Of a stretch of 39,370 bases of DNA, positions 8,204 to 17,512 are shown in pieces. The position numbers and the translations under genes are program-made. Source of the stretch: an uncultured Gammaproteobacteria bacterium (GTDB taxonomy: Bacteria > Pseudomonadota > Gammaproteobacteria > Enterobacterales > Psychrobiaceae); the NCBI GenBank assembly GCA_913060565.1, contig CAJXRU010000027.1, positions 1-39,370 on the forward strand. The letters run 5' to 3'. Numbering within the stretch: position 1 is the stretch's first letter; the number at the start of each line of letters is the position of its first letter. The notes under the pieces are model-generated. The model was not told where the DNA came from. It searched no databases and was given only the letters and a program-made list of their open reading frames with translations.

Positions 8204-9466
8204 CTACGTTAATTCAACTAAGTTATTGTTTTCCAAAATAGCTGCAACAGTGAAAAATGAACCGAAAACAACAATCAGATCGTCTTTGTTCGCTTCTTTT
8301 TTGGCTGCATCCAATGCTGATATCACATGCTCAAATTGGTGAGCTGTTTCTAAACCAAGCGATTCAAATAATTGCGGCGCACTAGCACCACGGTCGCAAT
8401 CAAGTCCGGCAAGGTACCAACTGTCTGCTAACGGCTTAATGACCGACAATGTCGACGCACTGTCTTTGTCACCCAACATGGCACAAACGACATGCACTTT
8501 GTCGGCTCTTTGACGAGCAATCCACGCGGCTAAATAGCGCCCAGCTTCAGGATTATGCGCCACATCAAGATACACAGCCGGTTCCTTAGCAACTTGTTGT
8601 AACCGCCCTTTTAAGCTTGTTTCTTTAATAACCGCCTTAATTTTAGCTTCAGGCAACTCTAATCCTAATGCCTCAAATGCTGCTAGTGCTGTTGCGGCAT
8701 TAGTCATTGGTAACTTGGTATAGGCAAGATCATCATAACGTGATTTGACGCCAGTAAACTGCCATTTGTCATGATGTGTATTAAACCCGAAATCGTGGCC
8801 TTTAAAAGAGATGTTGCAGGCAAGTTCACGCGCCTTATCTAATAACGGTTGCGGTGGATTGGGTTCACCACAAATTACCCGTTGGTTTGCTCTAAAAATA
8901 CCAGCTTTCTCAAACGCCACTTGTTCCCGTGTATCACCGAGCCAGCCTTGGTGATCTAAATCAATAGACGTTATGACAGCCAAATCAGCATCAACGATAT
9001 TGGTAGAATCCAAACGACCACCTAATCCCACTTCTAATATGACGTAATCAACATTTGCTTTTTTCATCAAATAAAGTGCGGTTAACGTGTTAACTTCAAA
9101 ATAGGTCAGTGCGATATCACCACGAGCAGTCTCAATGGCGCGAAATGCCTCAATGTGAGCTTTGTCTGGTAACTCTTGATGATTAATACGGACACGTTCA
9201 TTATATCTAATGAGATGTGGGGAGCTAAAGACACCCGTGGTGTAACCCGCTGCTAATATGAGCTGCTCTATAAACGCACAGGTAGAACCTTTGCCGTTTG
9301 TGCCGCCCACTAGAATAACGTTATTGAGTTCGTTCAGTAGATTTAACCGGCGGGCAACGTCTCTAACACGTTCTAGCCCCATTTCGATTTCTTGAGGGTG
9401 TATTGATTCTAAATAAGACAGCCAATCATTGAGGGATTGGCTGTTAGGATTAAAGCTTTGATTCAT
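8204..9466 (-). CDS. folC: bifunctional dihydrofolate/folylpolyglutamate synthase
   Basis: FolC is a cytosolic Mur-ligase-fold enzyme that adds L-glutamate to dihydropteroate and to folates, using ATP. The 420-residue product shows the P-loop GGTNGKGST at residues 54-62, the FolC segment YVILEVGLGGRLDSTN, and the C-terminal ligase part with YLDVAHNPEA. The length equals the usual value (E. coli 422). The start ATG at 9466 gives LNDWLSYLE, like the E. coli N-terminus. It lies 46 bases behind accD, within the conserved accD-folC-dedD group. Confidence 0.97.
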   Translation of the reverse strand: MNQSFNPNSQSLNDWLSYLESIHPQEIEMGLERVRDVARRLNLLNELNNVILVGGTNGKGSTCAFIEQLILAAGYTTGVFSSPHLIRYNERVRINHQELPDKAHIEAFRAIETARGDIALTYFEVNTLTALYLMKKANVDYVILEVGLGGRLDSTNIVDADLAVITSIDLDHQGWLGDTREQVAFEKAGIFRANQRVICGEPNPPQPLLDKARELACNISFKGHDFGFNTHHDKWQFTGVKSRYDDLAYTKLPMTNAATALAAFEALGLELPEAKIKAVIKETSLKGRLQQVAKEPAVYLDVAHNPEAGRYLAAWIARQRADKVHVVCAMLGDKDSASTLSVIKPLADSWYLAGLDCDRGASAPQLFESLGLETAHQFEHVISALDAAKKEANKDDLIVVFGSFFTVAAILENNNLVELT

Positions 9467-9512
9467 TATTCATTCCAACGCTAGATATTATCGCCAGATT
9501 GAATAATAACCA

Positions 9513-10391
9513 TTAATTCACTTCTTGTTGAATCGCAGGTTGGTCAGTCATCTTGGCTAATAAACGCGCAATTGTATTTCGCATTTCTCGACGGTCGACA
9601 ATCATATCAATTGCGCCCTTCTCAAGCAAAAATTCACTGCGTTGAAATCCTTCAGGAAGTGTTTCACGAACAGTCTGTTCAATAACACGTGGGCCAGCGA
9701 AACCGATTAACGCTTTTGGTTCACCAATATTAATGTCGCCTAACATTGCTAGACTCGCAGATACACCACCCATTGTCGGATCTGTTAGTACCGAAATATA
9801 AGGAATGCCGCGTTCACTTAGACGATGTAAGATTGCGCTAGTTTTTGCCATTTGCATTAATGACATTAATGCTTCTTGCATACGAGCACCGCCAGACGCC
9901 GAGAAACACACTAATGGCACATTTTTATCGAGTGCAACTTGCGCAGCAGCAACAAAACGTGCACCAACCACAGACGCCATTGAGCCACCCATGAAACCAA
10001 ACTCAAAAGAACATGCCGCAACAGGCATCCCTTTAAGGGTTCCTTCCATTGCTACCATTGCATCTTTTTCATTTGATGATTTTTGTGCTGCATTGATTCG
10101 GTCTTTATACTTTTTCGTATCTTTAAACTTCAGTAAATCTTGTGGTTCGTACTCTGTCCCTAATTCAGTTGTAGAATCTTGATCTAAAAACGCCAGTAAG
10201 CGATTACGCGCACTAATGCGCATATGGTGATCACATTTAGGACAAACGTGTAAATTACGTTCTAATTCAACACTGTAAATAATTTGACCACAATCACTAC
10301 AATGGCTCCAAACACCCTCTGGAATGTTGTGTTTACGTTGACTTGCGATGCCTGAAGGCAACATCTTTTCAATTTTTTCTATCCAGCTCAT
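9513..10391 (-). CDS. accD: acetyl-CoA carboxylase carboxyltransferase subunit beta
   Basis: AccD pairs with AccA to move the carboxyl group from carboxybiotin to acetyl-CoA, giving malonyl-CoA for fatty acid synthesis. The 292-residue protein starts with a four-Cys zinc ribbon (Cys31, Cys34, Cys50, Cys53). The carboxyltransferase core follows, with [35 protein letters not shown] and [11 protein letters not shown]. The length is normal (E. coli 304). The start ATG at 10391 is preceded by GGAT. No gene lies in the 388 bases between it and truA, where E. coli has dedA. Confidence 0.98.
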   Translation of the reverse strand: MSWIEKIEKMLPSGIASQRKHNIPEGVWSHCSDCGQIIYSVELERNLHVCPKCDHHMRISARNRLLAFLDQDSTTELGTEYEPQDLLKFKDTKKYKDRINAAQKSSNEKDAMVAMEGTLKGMPVAACSFEFGFMGGSMASVVGARFVAAAQVALDKNVPLVCFSASGGARMQEALMSLMQMAKTSAILHRLSERGIPYISVLTDPTMGGVSASLAMLGDINIGEPKALIGFAGPRVIEQTVRETLPEGFQRSEFLLEKGAIDMIVDRREMRNTIARLLAKMTDQPAIQQEVN

Positions 10392-10779
10392 AAAAGATCC
10401 GTGAAATTCAATAATTCATAAAATACTTGATATGTGATCGAGATTATTAAATCAACAATTTTCAACCACCATTACATCATTGACTTAACTTACACTGTTG
10501 AATACTCAAACATAATAAAAATAACTCATTATTGCTTGATAGCAACAAATCATTACAATTTTTGAATATTTATCGACACTTTTCTTTAAACTATGACATT
10601 TTTAGACGGCGTTGTTTAAAAGAAAAATTACAAAAGGTTAGTTAAGTTCTAAATATGGCGACATTAAACCATATTCTCAAGGGTAAATGACATAAATAAC
10701 TGGTCTTACCCTTGTGAGTTGGTGAGGATTTTGCGGCGATCGTTCAAGATATCTAGATAAATAGTCTGACTTCTCTACA
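10392..10779. other. 388-base intergenic region, truA to accD
   Basis: This AT-rich stretch lies between the truA stop and the accD start, both on the - strand. It probably holds the accD promoter and the untranslated end of truA. I could not fix a promoter or a terminator. A 71-codon open frame at 10677-10892 runs mostly inside truA in another frame and looks spurious. E. coli has dedA at this place; no trace of it was seen here. Confidence 0.6.
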
Positions 10780-11562
10780 CTAATTGAAAAATAATGGGCC
10801 AACCGCTGGCGTCGGTAATTCAAATGACGCTGGATATTCAACTTCCACCAAGTACAGGCCACCAGCTTTTGCCATTGGTGGCGCAAGCGCACGATCTTTA
10901 AGGTCTAATAACTCAATCGGCGCATTAGTTGGCAAACTGCCTTCGCCCACTTTTATTAACGTGCCCACAATATTTCGTACCATATGATGTAGGAAGCCAT
11001 TTGCCTTTATATCGACCACAATGTACTGACCAATGCGCTCTATTGTTAGATGTTTGATTTCTCTAACTGGCGAGTGCGCCTGACAATGTAGCGCGCGATA
11101 GGACGTAAAGTCATGTTCACCGACAAAGTGTTGCCCAGCTTGGGCCATCAGCGTTTCGTCAAGGGGATCATAATAATGACTCAGCCCACTGCCTAAGATA
11201 GCGGGACGTAACAGCCCATTACTAATGATGTAACGATAGCGACGGTTAAAGGCACTAAAGCGGGCATGAAACTCATCAGGGACTTGTTTTACCCAGCGGA
11301 TGGCGATGCTGTCAGGCAGCATGGCATTAACACCTAATGTCCAACCGCGGTCATCTCGAATCGCCGTGGTATCAAAGTGAACGACTTGGCCAGTGCCATG
11401 AACGCCAGTATCAGTTCGCCCAGCACACTGCACCGTAATTGGTTCATTGGCGAGTTTAGACAGTGCTTTTTCTAAAACAGCTTGTACTGAAATTACGTCT
11501 TTTTGTCGTTGCCAACCGTAATATGCTGAACCGTCGTATTCAACGCCTAATGCTATTCGCAT
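10780..11562 (-). CDS. truA: tRNA pseudouridine(38-40) synthase
   Basis: TruA isomerises uridine to pseudouridine at positions 38-40 of the tRNA anticodon arm. The 260-residue product carries the catalytic Asp51 in [14 protein letters not shown]. It also has the N-terminal [13 protein letters not shown] and the C-terminal [13 protein letters not shown], all standard for the family. The length is close to E. coli TruA (270). It lies downstream of fimV but behind a terminator (11577-11616), so it may have its own promoter or depend on readthrough. The neighbourhood agrees with E. coli, apart from the inserted fimV. Confidence 0.97.
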   Translation of the reverse strand: MRIALGVEYDGSAYYGWQRQKDVISVQAVLEKALSKLANEPITVQCAGRTDTGVHGTGQVVHFDTTAIRDDRGWTLGVNAMLPDSIAIRWVKQVPDEFHARFSAFNRRYRYIISNGLLRPAILGSGLSHYYDPLDETLMAQAGQHFVGEHDFTSYRALHCQAHSPVREIKHLTIERIGQYIVVDIKANGFLHHMVRNIVGTLIKVGEGSLPTNAPIELLDLKDRALAPPMAKAGGLYLVEVEYPASFELPTPAVGPLFFN

Positions 11563-11576
11563 AATTTAAAAACCAA

Positions 11577-11616
11577 CTAAAAAAATAAAAGCGCATTATC
11601 GGATAATAATGCGCTT
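11577..11616 (-). terminator. terminator after fimV
   Basis: AAGCGCATTAT (11589-11599) pairs with ATAATGCGCTT (11606-11616), with a six-base loop. The A-rich tract at 11577-11590 provides the U-rich tail on the - strand. It lies 27 bases after the fimV stop and just upstream of truA. Confidence 0.85.
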
Positions 11617-11643
11617 GTTTAAAGAAAATTTATGCCATTAATA

Positions 11644-14600
11644 TTATTTTAAGCGCTTCATTAGTTTTTCAACTTCTTTTACTTGAGCACTATCACCTGT
11701 TTGCTTAACTTGCTCAAGCATATCTCGCGCACTATCTTCATCATCGATTTCAAGATAAGCCCTTGCCAGATCCAGCTTTTTTGACGCGCCATTTGGATCG
11801 TCATCAACATCGATGCCATCAGCTTCTGGCAGCATTTCAGGAAATTCATCCAACCCAATGTCCAAGTCTACATTTTGATAGGGTTCAGAGTCTTGTTCAT
11901 TCATCGCTGACTCATCTAGCAGCTTATCAATATCTATAAAGCTGTTTTCTTGCTCAAATTTCGGTAACTGTTCATTGAGTTCTGCTTCTGCATCAATAAG
12001 GTCAATGTCAGCGTTTTTTGATTCACTCTGCATAAATGCATCTAATTCATCAACCATCGCATCATTTGCCTGTGGCTTGGACGATGAATCAGCAACAGGC
12101 TCAATAACCGAATCCTCGTCGAACTCTGCCATACTTTGCGTAAGGTCGTTATCATCCAGGGCGATAGCTTGGGGATTGATGAATTCATCAAGTTCCTGTG
12201 CGGCTGGCTCACCTGTCGATATATCTGAATCGCCAAGCATGTTATCAAGCGCATCAACTAAATGTTGTGCTTCTTGACTAGGTGCTAATTCAGATGGAAC
12301 GCCCGTGTCGGTATTTTGAATATCAGATATCGGTTGTTCAAATGACTCCAAAGGCTCTATAGCTTGTGAAAGCTCAGTCTGGGGCACTGCTGGCTCATCA
12401 GAAATCTCTGCTAAACTCTCTGCAATATCGGTTTCATCAATTGCGTCTTGGGTCATTAGATAAGGTTGCTCAACCTGATCCAATTGTGAAAGTTGCTCTA
12501 ATGTACTTAGCGGCGGTTTAGCATCTGGCTCATTGAGCACCGAATCCATGTCAGTCAGCATGTCATCGATATCATCTACTGCAACGTCAGCCGCTTGTTC
12601 TACGGCATCTTCTTCAACTAACGTATCAGTTTCAGCAAGAAGTGCATCGATATCATCGCTTGCAACGTCTACCGCTGGCTCAATGGCATCTTCTTCAACT
12701 AACGTATCGGTTTCAGCAAGGAGCGCATCAATATCATCCACTGCAACGTCAGCCGCTGGTTCAATGGCGTCTTCTTCAACTAACGTATCGGTTTCAGCAA
12801 GAAGTGCATCGATATCATCCACTGAAACGTCAGCCGCTGGTTCTATGGCATCTTCTTCCACTAACGTGTCAGTTTCAGCAAGGAGTGCATCGATATCATC
12901 CACTGCAACGTCAGCCGCTGGCTCTATGGCATCTTCTTCAACTAACGTGTCAGTTTCAGCAAGAAGCGCATCGATATCATCGCTTGCAACGTCAGCCGCT
13001 GGTTCAATTGTATCCTCTTCAGCCAACGTGTCGGTTTCAGCAAGTAGCGCATCAATATCATCAGCGTCGACTTGTGCGTTGGCACCATCAAGTAATGCAT
13101 CAATATTATCCACGTCGACTGCGTCGTTCGCGCCATCGATTAAAGCATCAATATCATCAGCGTCTACTGTTTCGTTCGCTCCATCAAGCAGAGCATCAAT
13201 ATCATCAGCGTCTACTGTCTCGTTAGCACCATCAAGTAGCGCATCAATATCGTCAGCGTCTACTGTTTCGTTAGCACCATCAAGTAGCGCATCAATATCA
13301 TCAGCGTCAACGGTTTCGTTAGCGCCATCAAGTAGCGCATCAATATCATCGGCGTCTACAGTTTCGTTCGCGCTTTCAAGTAATGCATCTATGTCATCCT
13401 CTGGAACAGCACCGTTTGCTTGTTCTAATAACGCATCTATGTCATCTTCGCTAGTTACATCATCACCTTCAGATGGCGCTAATTCATCAGCCTGAGCGAG
13501 TAATGCGTCAATATCATCGGTACTGACAATTTCATCTGACAACTCAGGATCACCCTGCGCTTCCTCTTCTTCAAGCTCATCCGCTTGTGCTAACAACGCT
13601 TCTAGATCATCTTGCGCCAGGATCCCATCATCTGCTGGTTCTTGGGCGATCTCAGCTTGAGGTTCAGATAGCTCATCCGGTAACTCAGAACTATCATCTA
13701 ATTGGATCTCGTCTAAGTCAGATGGCACTAGGAGTTCATCATCGCCGTCTGATGACAGTAAATCGTCATCAAGGTCGGTCAAATCGTCGATATCACTAAT
13801 TTCTAACAGATCATCGTCGTCGCTTATCAACAAATCATCATCTAAATCTTCAGTGAGTAGATCATCGTCAGTTTCTAGATCTGGAATACCAACATCTTCA
13901 CTCACTTCTTTGGCTGGTTCTTCTGGCTGAGGCGCAGGTTTATGTCGACGCAATAACCAAATGAATATACCTGCCATAATCCCCGTTGATAAAAGGCTCA
14001 TGATCGTACCGATGACCCAACCATTATTAAAGATTGAATCGTGCTCCATATCTTTAGCGAGTTGGATATCTTCCAGTTCAGCTTTTAATTCAGCCAATTC
14101 ATCATGCGCTTGTAAATCGAGCGCTTCTTGCGTTTGCATTTCTGCCAATTTTTCATCAAGAGCTTTAATTTGTGCTTTGAGCGCTTGGTTTTCTTTAATA
14201 AGCAACTGCATATCTGTCATGGCAAGAGCCAACTGTTCAGACAATCCAGGGTTTTCCACGGCCTGTGGCATGACTTTCTCAACTGAATCGTCCACCATTT
14301 CATTCATCTGAATGTCGTCAACAGGTTTACCAAGTTCTTCTTGCGTTGAGTTAGTCGTGTCTCTGAATGTTTCAACTGGCTCAGGAATGACTTCGACAGG
14401 CTTTGTCAGCACAGTAGGTGTCGCTTGTCTCACAACAGGTCGATTAGTTTTTAGCTGGTCATTATTGGCTATGCGCAGTTTGGCAGCGGCATCAGTGATG
14501 GTGGCTATATCAGATTGCGAAGGAATGGTAATTGTGCTTCCATCAATAATCGAATGGATGTCATTGTTCTTAAACGCCTGAGGGTTGGCCATAAAGATAG

Positions 14601-14835
14601 CAATGAGAACTTGGTCAACAGATAGTTTGGGATCCGGACGATTATTGAATGCTATCCGCCATAACGTATCAGTCGGTTTTACAGGGCCATAAGTTGCCGC
14701 TTGATTTTTACCAGCCACTTTATTATTAGGGCCGACCAATTCAATCGGTTGAGCGTTAACATCACTCAATGCCAATAATGTAAAAACGATACAAGTCGAT
14801 ATACAAGTACTCATTAAACGATTTATAAAGTCCAT
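11644..14835 (-). CDS. fimV: FimV/HubP-type polar landmark protein
   Basis: This 1063-residue inner-membrane protein has the full FimV/HubP layout. A signal peptide (about 1-28) is followed by a LysM-like peptidoglycan-binding region (about 49-106, DTLWRIAFNNRPDP...ITIPS). A coiled coil (about 205-260) and one transmembrane helix (about 270-295, GWVIGTIMSLLSTGIMAGIFIWLL) come next. A very acidic cytoplasmic region (about 305-1010) and a C-terminal FimV TPR-like domain (about 1015-1063, KLDLARAYLEIDDEDSARDML) complete it. FimV/HubP proteins mark the cell pole and recruit flagellar, chemotaxis, pilus and chromosome-partition factors. The acidic region holds two tandem arrays: 8 copies of 16 residues (464-591) and 6 copies of 27 residues (592-753). 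The order usg-fimV-truA is the one common outside enterics. The Ser-rich + strand frames here are shadows of the repeats. Confidence 0.95.
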   Translation of the reverse strand: MDFINRLMSTCISTCIVFTLLALSDVNAQPIELVGPNNKVAGKNQAATYGPVKPTDTLWRIAFNNRPDPKLSVDQVLIAIFMANPQAFKNNDIHSIIDGSTITIPSQSDIATITDAAAKLRIANNDQLKTNRPVVRQATPTVLTKPVEVIPEPVETFRDTTNSTQEELGKPVDDIQMNEMVDDSVEKVMPQAVENPGLSEQLALAMTDMQLLIKENQALKAQIKALDEKLAEMQTQEALDLQAHDELAELKAELEDIQLAKDMEHDSIFNNGWVIGTIMSLLSTGIMAGIFIWLLRRHKPAPQPEEPAKEVSEDVGIPDLETDDDLLTEDLDDDLLISDDDDLLEISDIDDLTDLDDDLLSSDGDDELLVPSDLDEIQLDDSSELPDELSEPQAEIAQEPADDGILAQDDLEALLAQADELEEEEAQGDPELSDEIVSTDDIDALLAQADELAPSEGDDVTSEDDIDALLEQANGAVPEDDIDALLESANETVDADDIDALLDGANETVDADDIDALLDGANETVDADDIDALLDGANETVDADDIDALLDGANETVDADDIDALIDGANDAVDVDNIDALLDGANAQVDADDIDALLAETDTLAEEDTIEPAADVASDDIDALLAETDTLVEEDAIEPAADVAVDDIDALLAETDTLVEEDAIEPAADVSVDDIDALLAETDTLVEEDAIEPAADVAVDDIDALLAETDTLVEEDAIEPAVDVASDDIDALLAETDTLVEEDAVEQAADVAVDDIDDMLTDMDSVLNEPDAKPPLSTLEQLSQLDQVEQPYLMTQDAIDETDIAESLAEISDEPAVPQTELSQAIEPLESFEQPISDIQNTDTGVPSELAPSQEAQHLVDALDNMLGDSDISTGEPAAQELDEFINPQAIALDDNDLTQSMAEFDEDSVIEPVADSSSKPQANDAMVDELDAFMQSESKNADIDLIDAEAELNEQLPKFEQENSFIDIDKLLDESAMNEQDSEPYQNVDLDIGLDEFPEMLPEADGIDVDDDPNGASKKLDLARAYLEIDDEDSARDMLEQVKQTGDSAQVKEVEKLMKRLK
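12577..13062 (-). repeat. 6 tandem copies of an 81-bp repeat in fimV
   Basis: The unit encodes 27 residues of the form DDIDALLAETDTLVEEDAI followed by EPAADVAV. The six copies differ at a few positions (LAEEDT in the first, EPAVDVAS in the fifth, AVEQ in the sixth). A degenerate partial copy, DDIDDML, follows. At DNA level the copies are nearly identical, so short-read assembly could have collapsed or expanded the array. Confidence 0.95.
13063..13446 (-). repeat. 8 tandem copies of a 48-bp repeat in fimV
   Basis: The unit encodes DDIDALLDGANETVDA. Four central copies are identical at protein level and the outer ones are degenerate (ALLEQANGAVPE, ALIDGANDAVDV, DNIDALLDGANAQVDA). It joins directly to the 81-bp array, and both share the DDIDALL head. 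Two looser units with LEALLAQADEL or IDALLAQADEL lie just upstream in the protein. Confidence 0.95.
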
Positions 14836-15170
14836 CTAGGTCCCTTGTTAATTGGTGTGCTAATCAACCGATTTTTATAATTATTTTATGTTGTCATAAT
14901 ATCAAACAACATATTGCCTAGTAATAAATCAGCGGCAATACCCATGCATAAAAGCACTAAGGCGTAAATTTTTATCTGAATATTAGGACGTTATATTATC
15001 AGTAAAAATTCTTAAGCCAAGAGCTTAATGACATTTGGTCATAATAATTAAACAAATTTCGGTTTAGTATTCTAAAAGTGTCAAATTGCTAGCTAGTATT
15101 AGCATAAAAACCAAAATGCAATTTTTAAGCCAAGCCACCATCAACTGACCAGCCGTCGGTAATTAGATAC
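14836..15170. other. 335-base intergenic region, usg to fimV
   Basis: This AT-rich stretch lies between the fimV start and the usg terminator. It should contain the fimV promoter on the - strand. I saw AT-rich candidate -10 elements but no well-spaced -35/-10 pair, and no RNA gene or coding frame. Confidence 0.6.
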
Positions 15171-15204
15171 AAAAAAGCCGTTTTATGGCATGCATAAAAC
15201 GGCT
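15171..15204 (-). terminator. terminator after usg
   Basis: A perfect 12-bp stem AGCCGTTTTATG/CATAAAACGGCT (15176-15187 with 15193-15204) with a five-base loop has an A-tract at 15171-15176 giving the - strand U-run. It ends the pdxB-usg transcript. Confidence 0.92.
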
Positions 15205-15229
15205 CTTTATGTTTGTAAGGAAAATCTAA

Positions 15230-16240
15230 TTAATAGAAGTCACGAACTAACATTTCCGCAATTTTAACACAGTTTAGTGCACCAGAGGTCTTAACGTTAT
15301 CGCTAACACTCCAAAGGTTTACAGCATGGGGATGTGAAGTATCTTCTCGTAAACGCCCCACATGAACCATATCACTACCAGTGACATCATCAATTTGCGT
15401 CGGTATATATTCACCATCTATTTCAACATGCGCTTCCTGCATCAACCATTCTCGAATTTGGTCTACATCTATTGGTTGCCCTAGCTCAACATTAACACTC
15501 TGTCCCAATCCGTAAAATACTGGGGTCATGACTGCAGTCGAATTAATTGCAATGCCGCCATCGCCGAGTAATTTGACACTTTGGTCACGTAACATCGCTT
15601 CGATGTCTGTTTCACCTTCGTCTAATATTTTTCCTACGGTCGGTAAAATATTGAACGCTAGCTGCGATGAAAACGGATTGTCTTCAACCGCTAAACCGTT
15701 AAGTAACTTGCCACATTGTCGAGCCAATTCGTTAATCCCCAAATCACCCGCACTTGACACTGAATGATGACTCATTACATTGATTCGCGTAATGCCAACT
15801 TGATCATAAATTGGTTTTAATACTGTCCACAACTGAACCACACTTGGCGCTGGGCTTACCAGAATATTTGCATTACGGAAATCACCAATCGCGTCGCCAT
15901 TAATGTGCGGAATAATCATTGGAATTTCAGGACGCTGTATAAATGCATTAGTGCTATCGATAATTGCAGCGCCTGACTCGGCGGCAATAGGTGCGAACTT
16001 TAGAGATACTTCGTCGCTATGACAGAAAAAGACAATGTGTAAACTTGACCAGTCAACGTCTTTGGCTTCTTTAACACTGATAGATTTACCATTAAATAAT
16101 GCACTATCGTCGTCTTTTACATCAACATCTATTGGCTGTAACGTATCGATTGCAAAGTCTCTATCAGCTAATGTTTCAATGATCGCTTTACCAACAGCGC
16201 CATTTGCACCAACTACACCTACATTAAATTGCTCTGACAT
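15230..16240 (-). CDS. usg: USG-1-type aspartate-semialdehyde dehydrogenase paralogue
   Basis: This 336-residue protein has the Asd fold: an N-terminal NAD(P)-binding motif VGVVGANGAVGKAI and a C-terminal dimerisation domain. The position of the catalytic Cys of Asd (normally NCST) reads SPAPSVVQL here, so the nucleophile is missing. It therefore belongs with the E. coli USG-1 group, which also lacks it and is not known to act as Asd. The start at 16240 is chosen because GGAGC lies five bases upstream and the length then equals E. coli Usg (337). The ATG at 16252 has no ribosome site. pdxB ends 13 bases upstream, as in E. coli, so the two are in one operon. Confidence 0.9.
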   Translation of the reverse strand: MSEQFNVGVVGANGAVGKAIIETLADRDFAIDTLQPIDVDVKDDDSALFNGKSISVKEAKDVDWSSLHIVFFCHSDEVSLKFAPIAAESGAAIIDSTNAFIQRPEIPMIIPHINGDAIGDFRNANILVSPAPSVVQLWTVLKPIYDQVGITRINVMSHHSVSSAGDLGINELARQCGKLLNGLAVEDNPFSSQLAFNILPTVGKILDEGETDIEAMLRDQSVKLLGDGGIAINSTAVMTPVFYGLGQSVNVELGQPIDVDQIREWLMQEAHVEIDGEYIPTQIDDVTGSDMVHVGRLREDTSHPHAVNLWSVSDNVKTSGALNCVKIAEMLVRDFY

Positions 16241-16245
16241 TCTTT

Positions 16246-16250
16246 GCTCC
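16246..16250 (-). promoter_or_regulatory. usg ribosome binding site
   Basis: GGAGC on the - strand lies five bases before the ATG at 16240. It supports this start over the ATG four codons upstream, which has no such site. Confidence 0.8.
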
Positions 16251-16253
16251 ATA

Positions 16254-17384
16254 TTAAATCGTTACACTGTTAAAACCGATATTACGCAACAAATTTGCGT
16301 CGGTTTCATTAGTTGCTTGTACTGTAATTGCGCTAAATTCGCGGCGCACTTTATACTGTTTTCGTAAATTATCAAAGCCTTTAGCCGTTAAACCGTGCTG
16401 ACGGACAAGTTCATCGTCATCTCGCACGTCATAAACTAGAGTTACGAGTTGCTTAATGTCGTCCATCTTTAACGGACTAGACAACGCAACGTTGCTAACA
16501 TTTGCCTGCGGTAACAACGACGTGAGCAATCTATTTGGCACATAGCCATTGGCTTCACACCATCGTTGATAAAGCATATACGTCCCCCGCGCTTTGCCTT
16601 CAAACGAATACCCTGCGATATGGGATGAACCGATATCAACTTTGTCGAGTAATGATCCGTTAATCTCTGGCTCATGTTGCCACACATCCATAACTGCCGT
16701 TAATTGCTTACCGCTGCTCAGTATTGTGTTTAACGCATCGTTATCAACAACATCACCTCGACAACTATTAATTAAAATAGCGTTATCGTTTAGCTGGCCT
16801 AATCGTGCTTCATCAAACAAATGATAGGTTGGATAATCGCCATCTTTTGTCATCGGAACATGTAGTGAAATAATATCTGCATTCATGACCTCGCTCATAT
16901 CCCGATAGTCACCCTGCGCACCAGCGTCTTTAAGAGGTGGATCGCAGTAAAAATGGTTAATAGACAATGCGTTAAAAATTTTTGATAGTTCTTGACCAAT
17001 GTTTCCAGCGCCAACGATTGCCACTGTTTTACTTTTTAGATCAAAAGATTGTCGAGTCGCTAATATCAATAACGCACTCAATACATATTGCGCTACGCCA
17101 ATGGCATTGCAGCCAGGGGCATTAGTCCAAGTGATTTGGCGCGCGTCTAATGCACCACCGTCAATATGATCAAGACCGATAGTCGCCGAGCCCACAAAGC
17201 TCAGTTTATTCGCCTTCTCAATTAAAGCCTCATTAACCTTGGTAATGGAACGCACCAGAAGCACGTCCACGTCAACAAGATCATCAGCAACAATATCGCG
17301 CCCAGCTTTAAACGTAATATTTGAAAAGTCACCAAATAGTTCGGTGACATAAGGCATGTTTTCGTCAGCTAATACATTGATCAT
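16254..17384 (-). CDS. pdxB: 4-phosphoerythronate dehydrogenase
   Basis: PdxB oxidises 4-phospho-D-erythronate in the DXP-dependent pyridoxal phosphate pathway. The 376-residue protein matches E. coli PdxB along its length: INVLADENMPY at the start, APGCNAIGVAQYVLSALL, the NAD motif IVGAGNIGQEL, and the catalytic Arg (NSCRGDVVDN), Glu (DVWQHEPEI) and His (GSSHIAGYS). The PdxB dimerisation domain lies at the C-terminus (VYDVRDDDEL). The frame is open 18 codons further upstream, but the ATG at 17384 gives the family N-terminus and length (E. coli 378). It leads the pdxB-usg operon. Confidence 0.96.
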   Translation of the reverse strand: MINVLADENMPYVTELFGDFSNITFKAGRDIVADDLVDVDVLLVRSITKVNEALIEKANKLSFVGSATIGLDHIDGGALDARQITWTNAPGCNAIGVAQYVLSALLILATRQSFDLKSKTVAIVGAGNIGQELSKIFNALSINHFYCDPPLKDAGAQGDYRDMSEVMNADIISLHVPMTKDGDYPTYHLFDEARLGQLNDNAILINSCRGDVVDNDALNTILSSGKQLTAVMDVWQHEPEINGSLLDKVDIGSSHIAGYSFEGKARGTYMLYQRWCEANGYVPNRLLTSLLPQANVSNVALSSPLKMDDIKQLVTLVYDVRDDDELVRQHGLTAKGFDNLRKQYKVRREFSAITVQATNETDANLLRNIGFNSVTI

Positions 17385-17512
17385 CAAAAGGCTCAGATAG
17401 GGTAAAAATAGGCGCTGATTGTAGCAGCAACTATCCAATTTTAAAAACCTAAATCAACAGGAATTATCAGTCACTTAGCGCTGATGAGCTCTTGTGTTGT
17501 TCACAAAGAATA

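Noticed and set aside
10677-10892. 71-codon open frame at the 3' end of truA
   Set aside because: It overlaps truA in another frame, has no ribosome site or family features, and is rich in Arg, Gln and His as shadow frames often are.
12533-13495. 320-codon Ser/Ala-rich open frame on the + strand
   Set aside because: It is the antisense shadow of the fimV repeats. The Ser-rich repeated sequence follows directly from the DDIDALL codons, and fimV has all its domains on the other strand.
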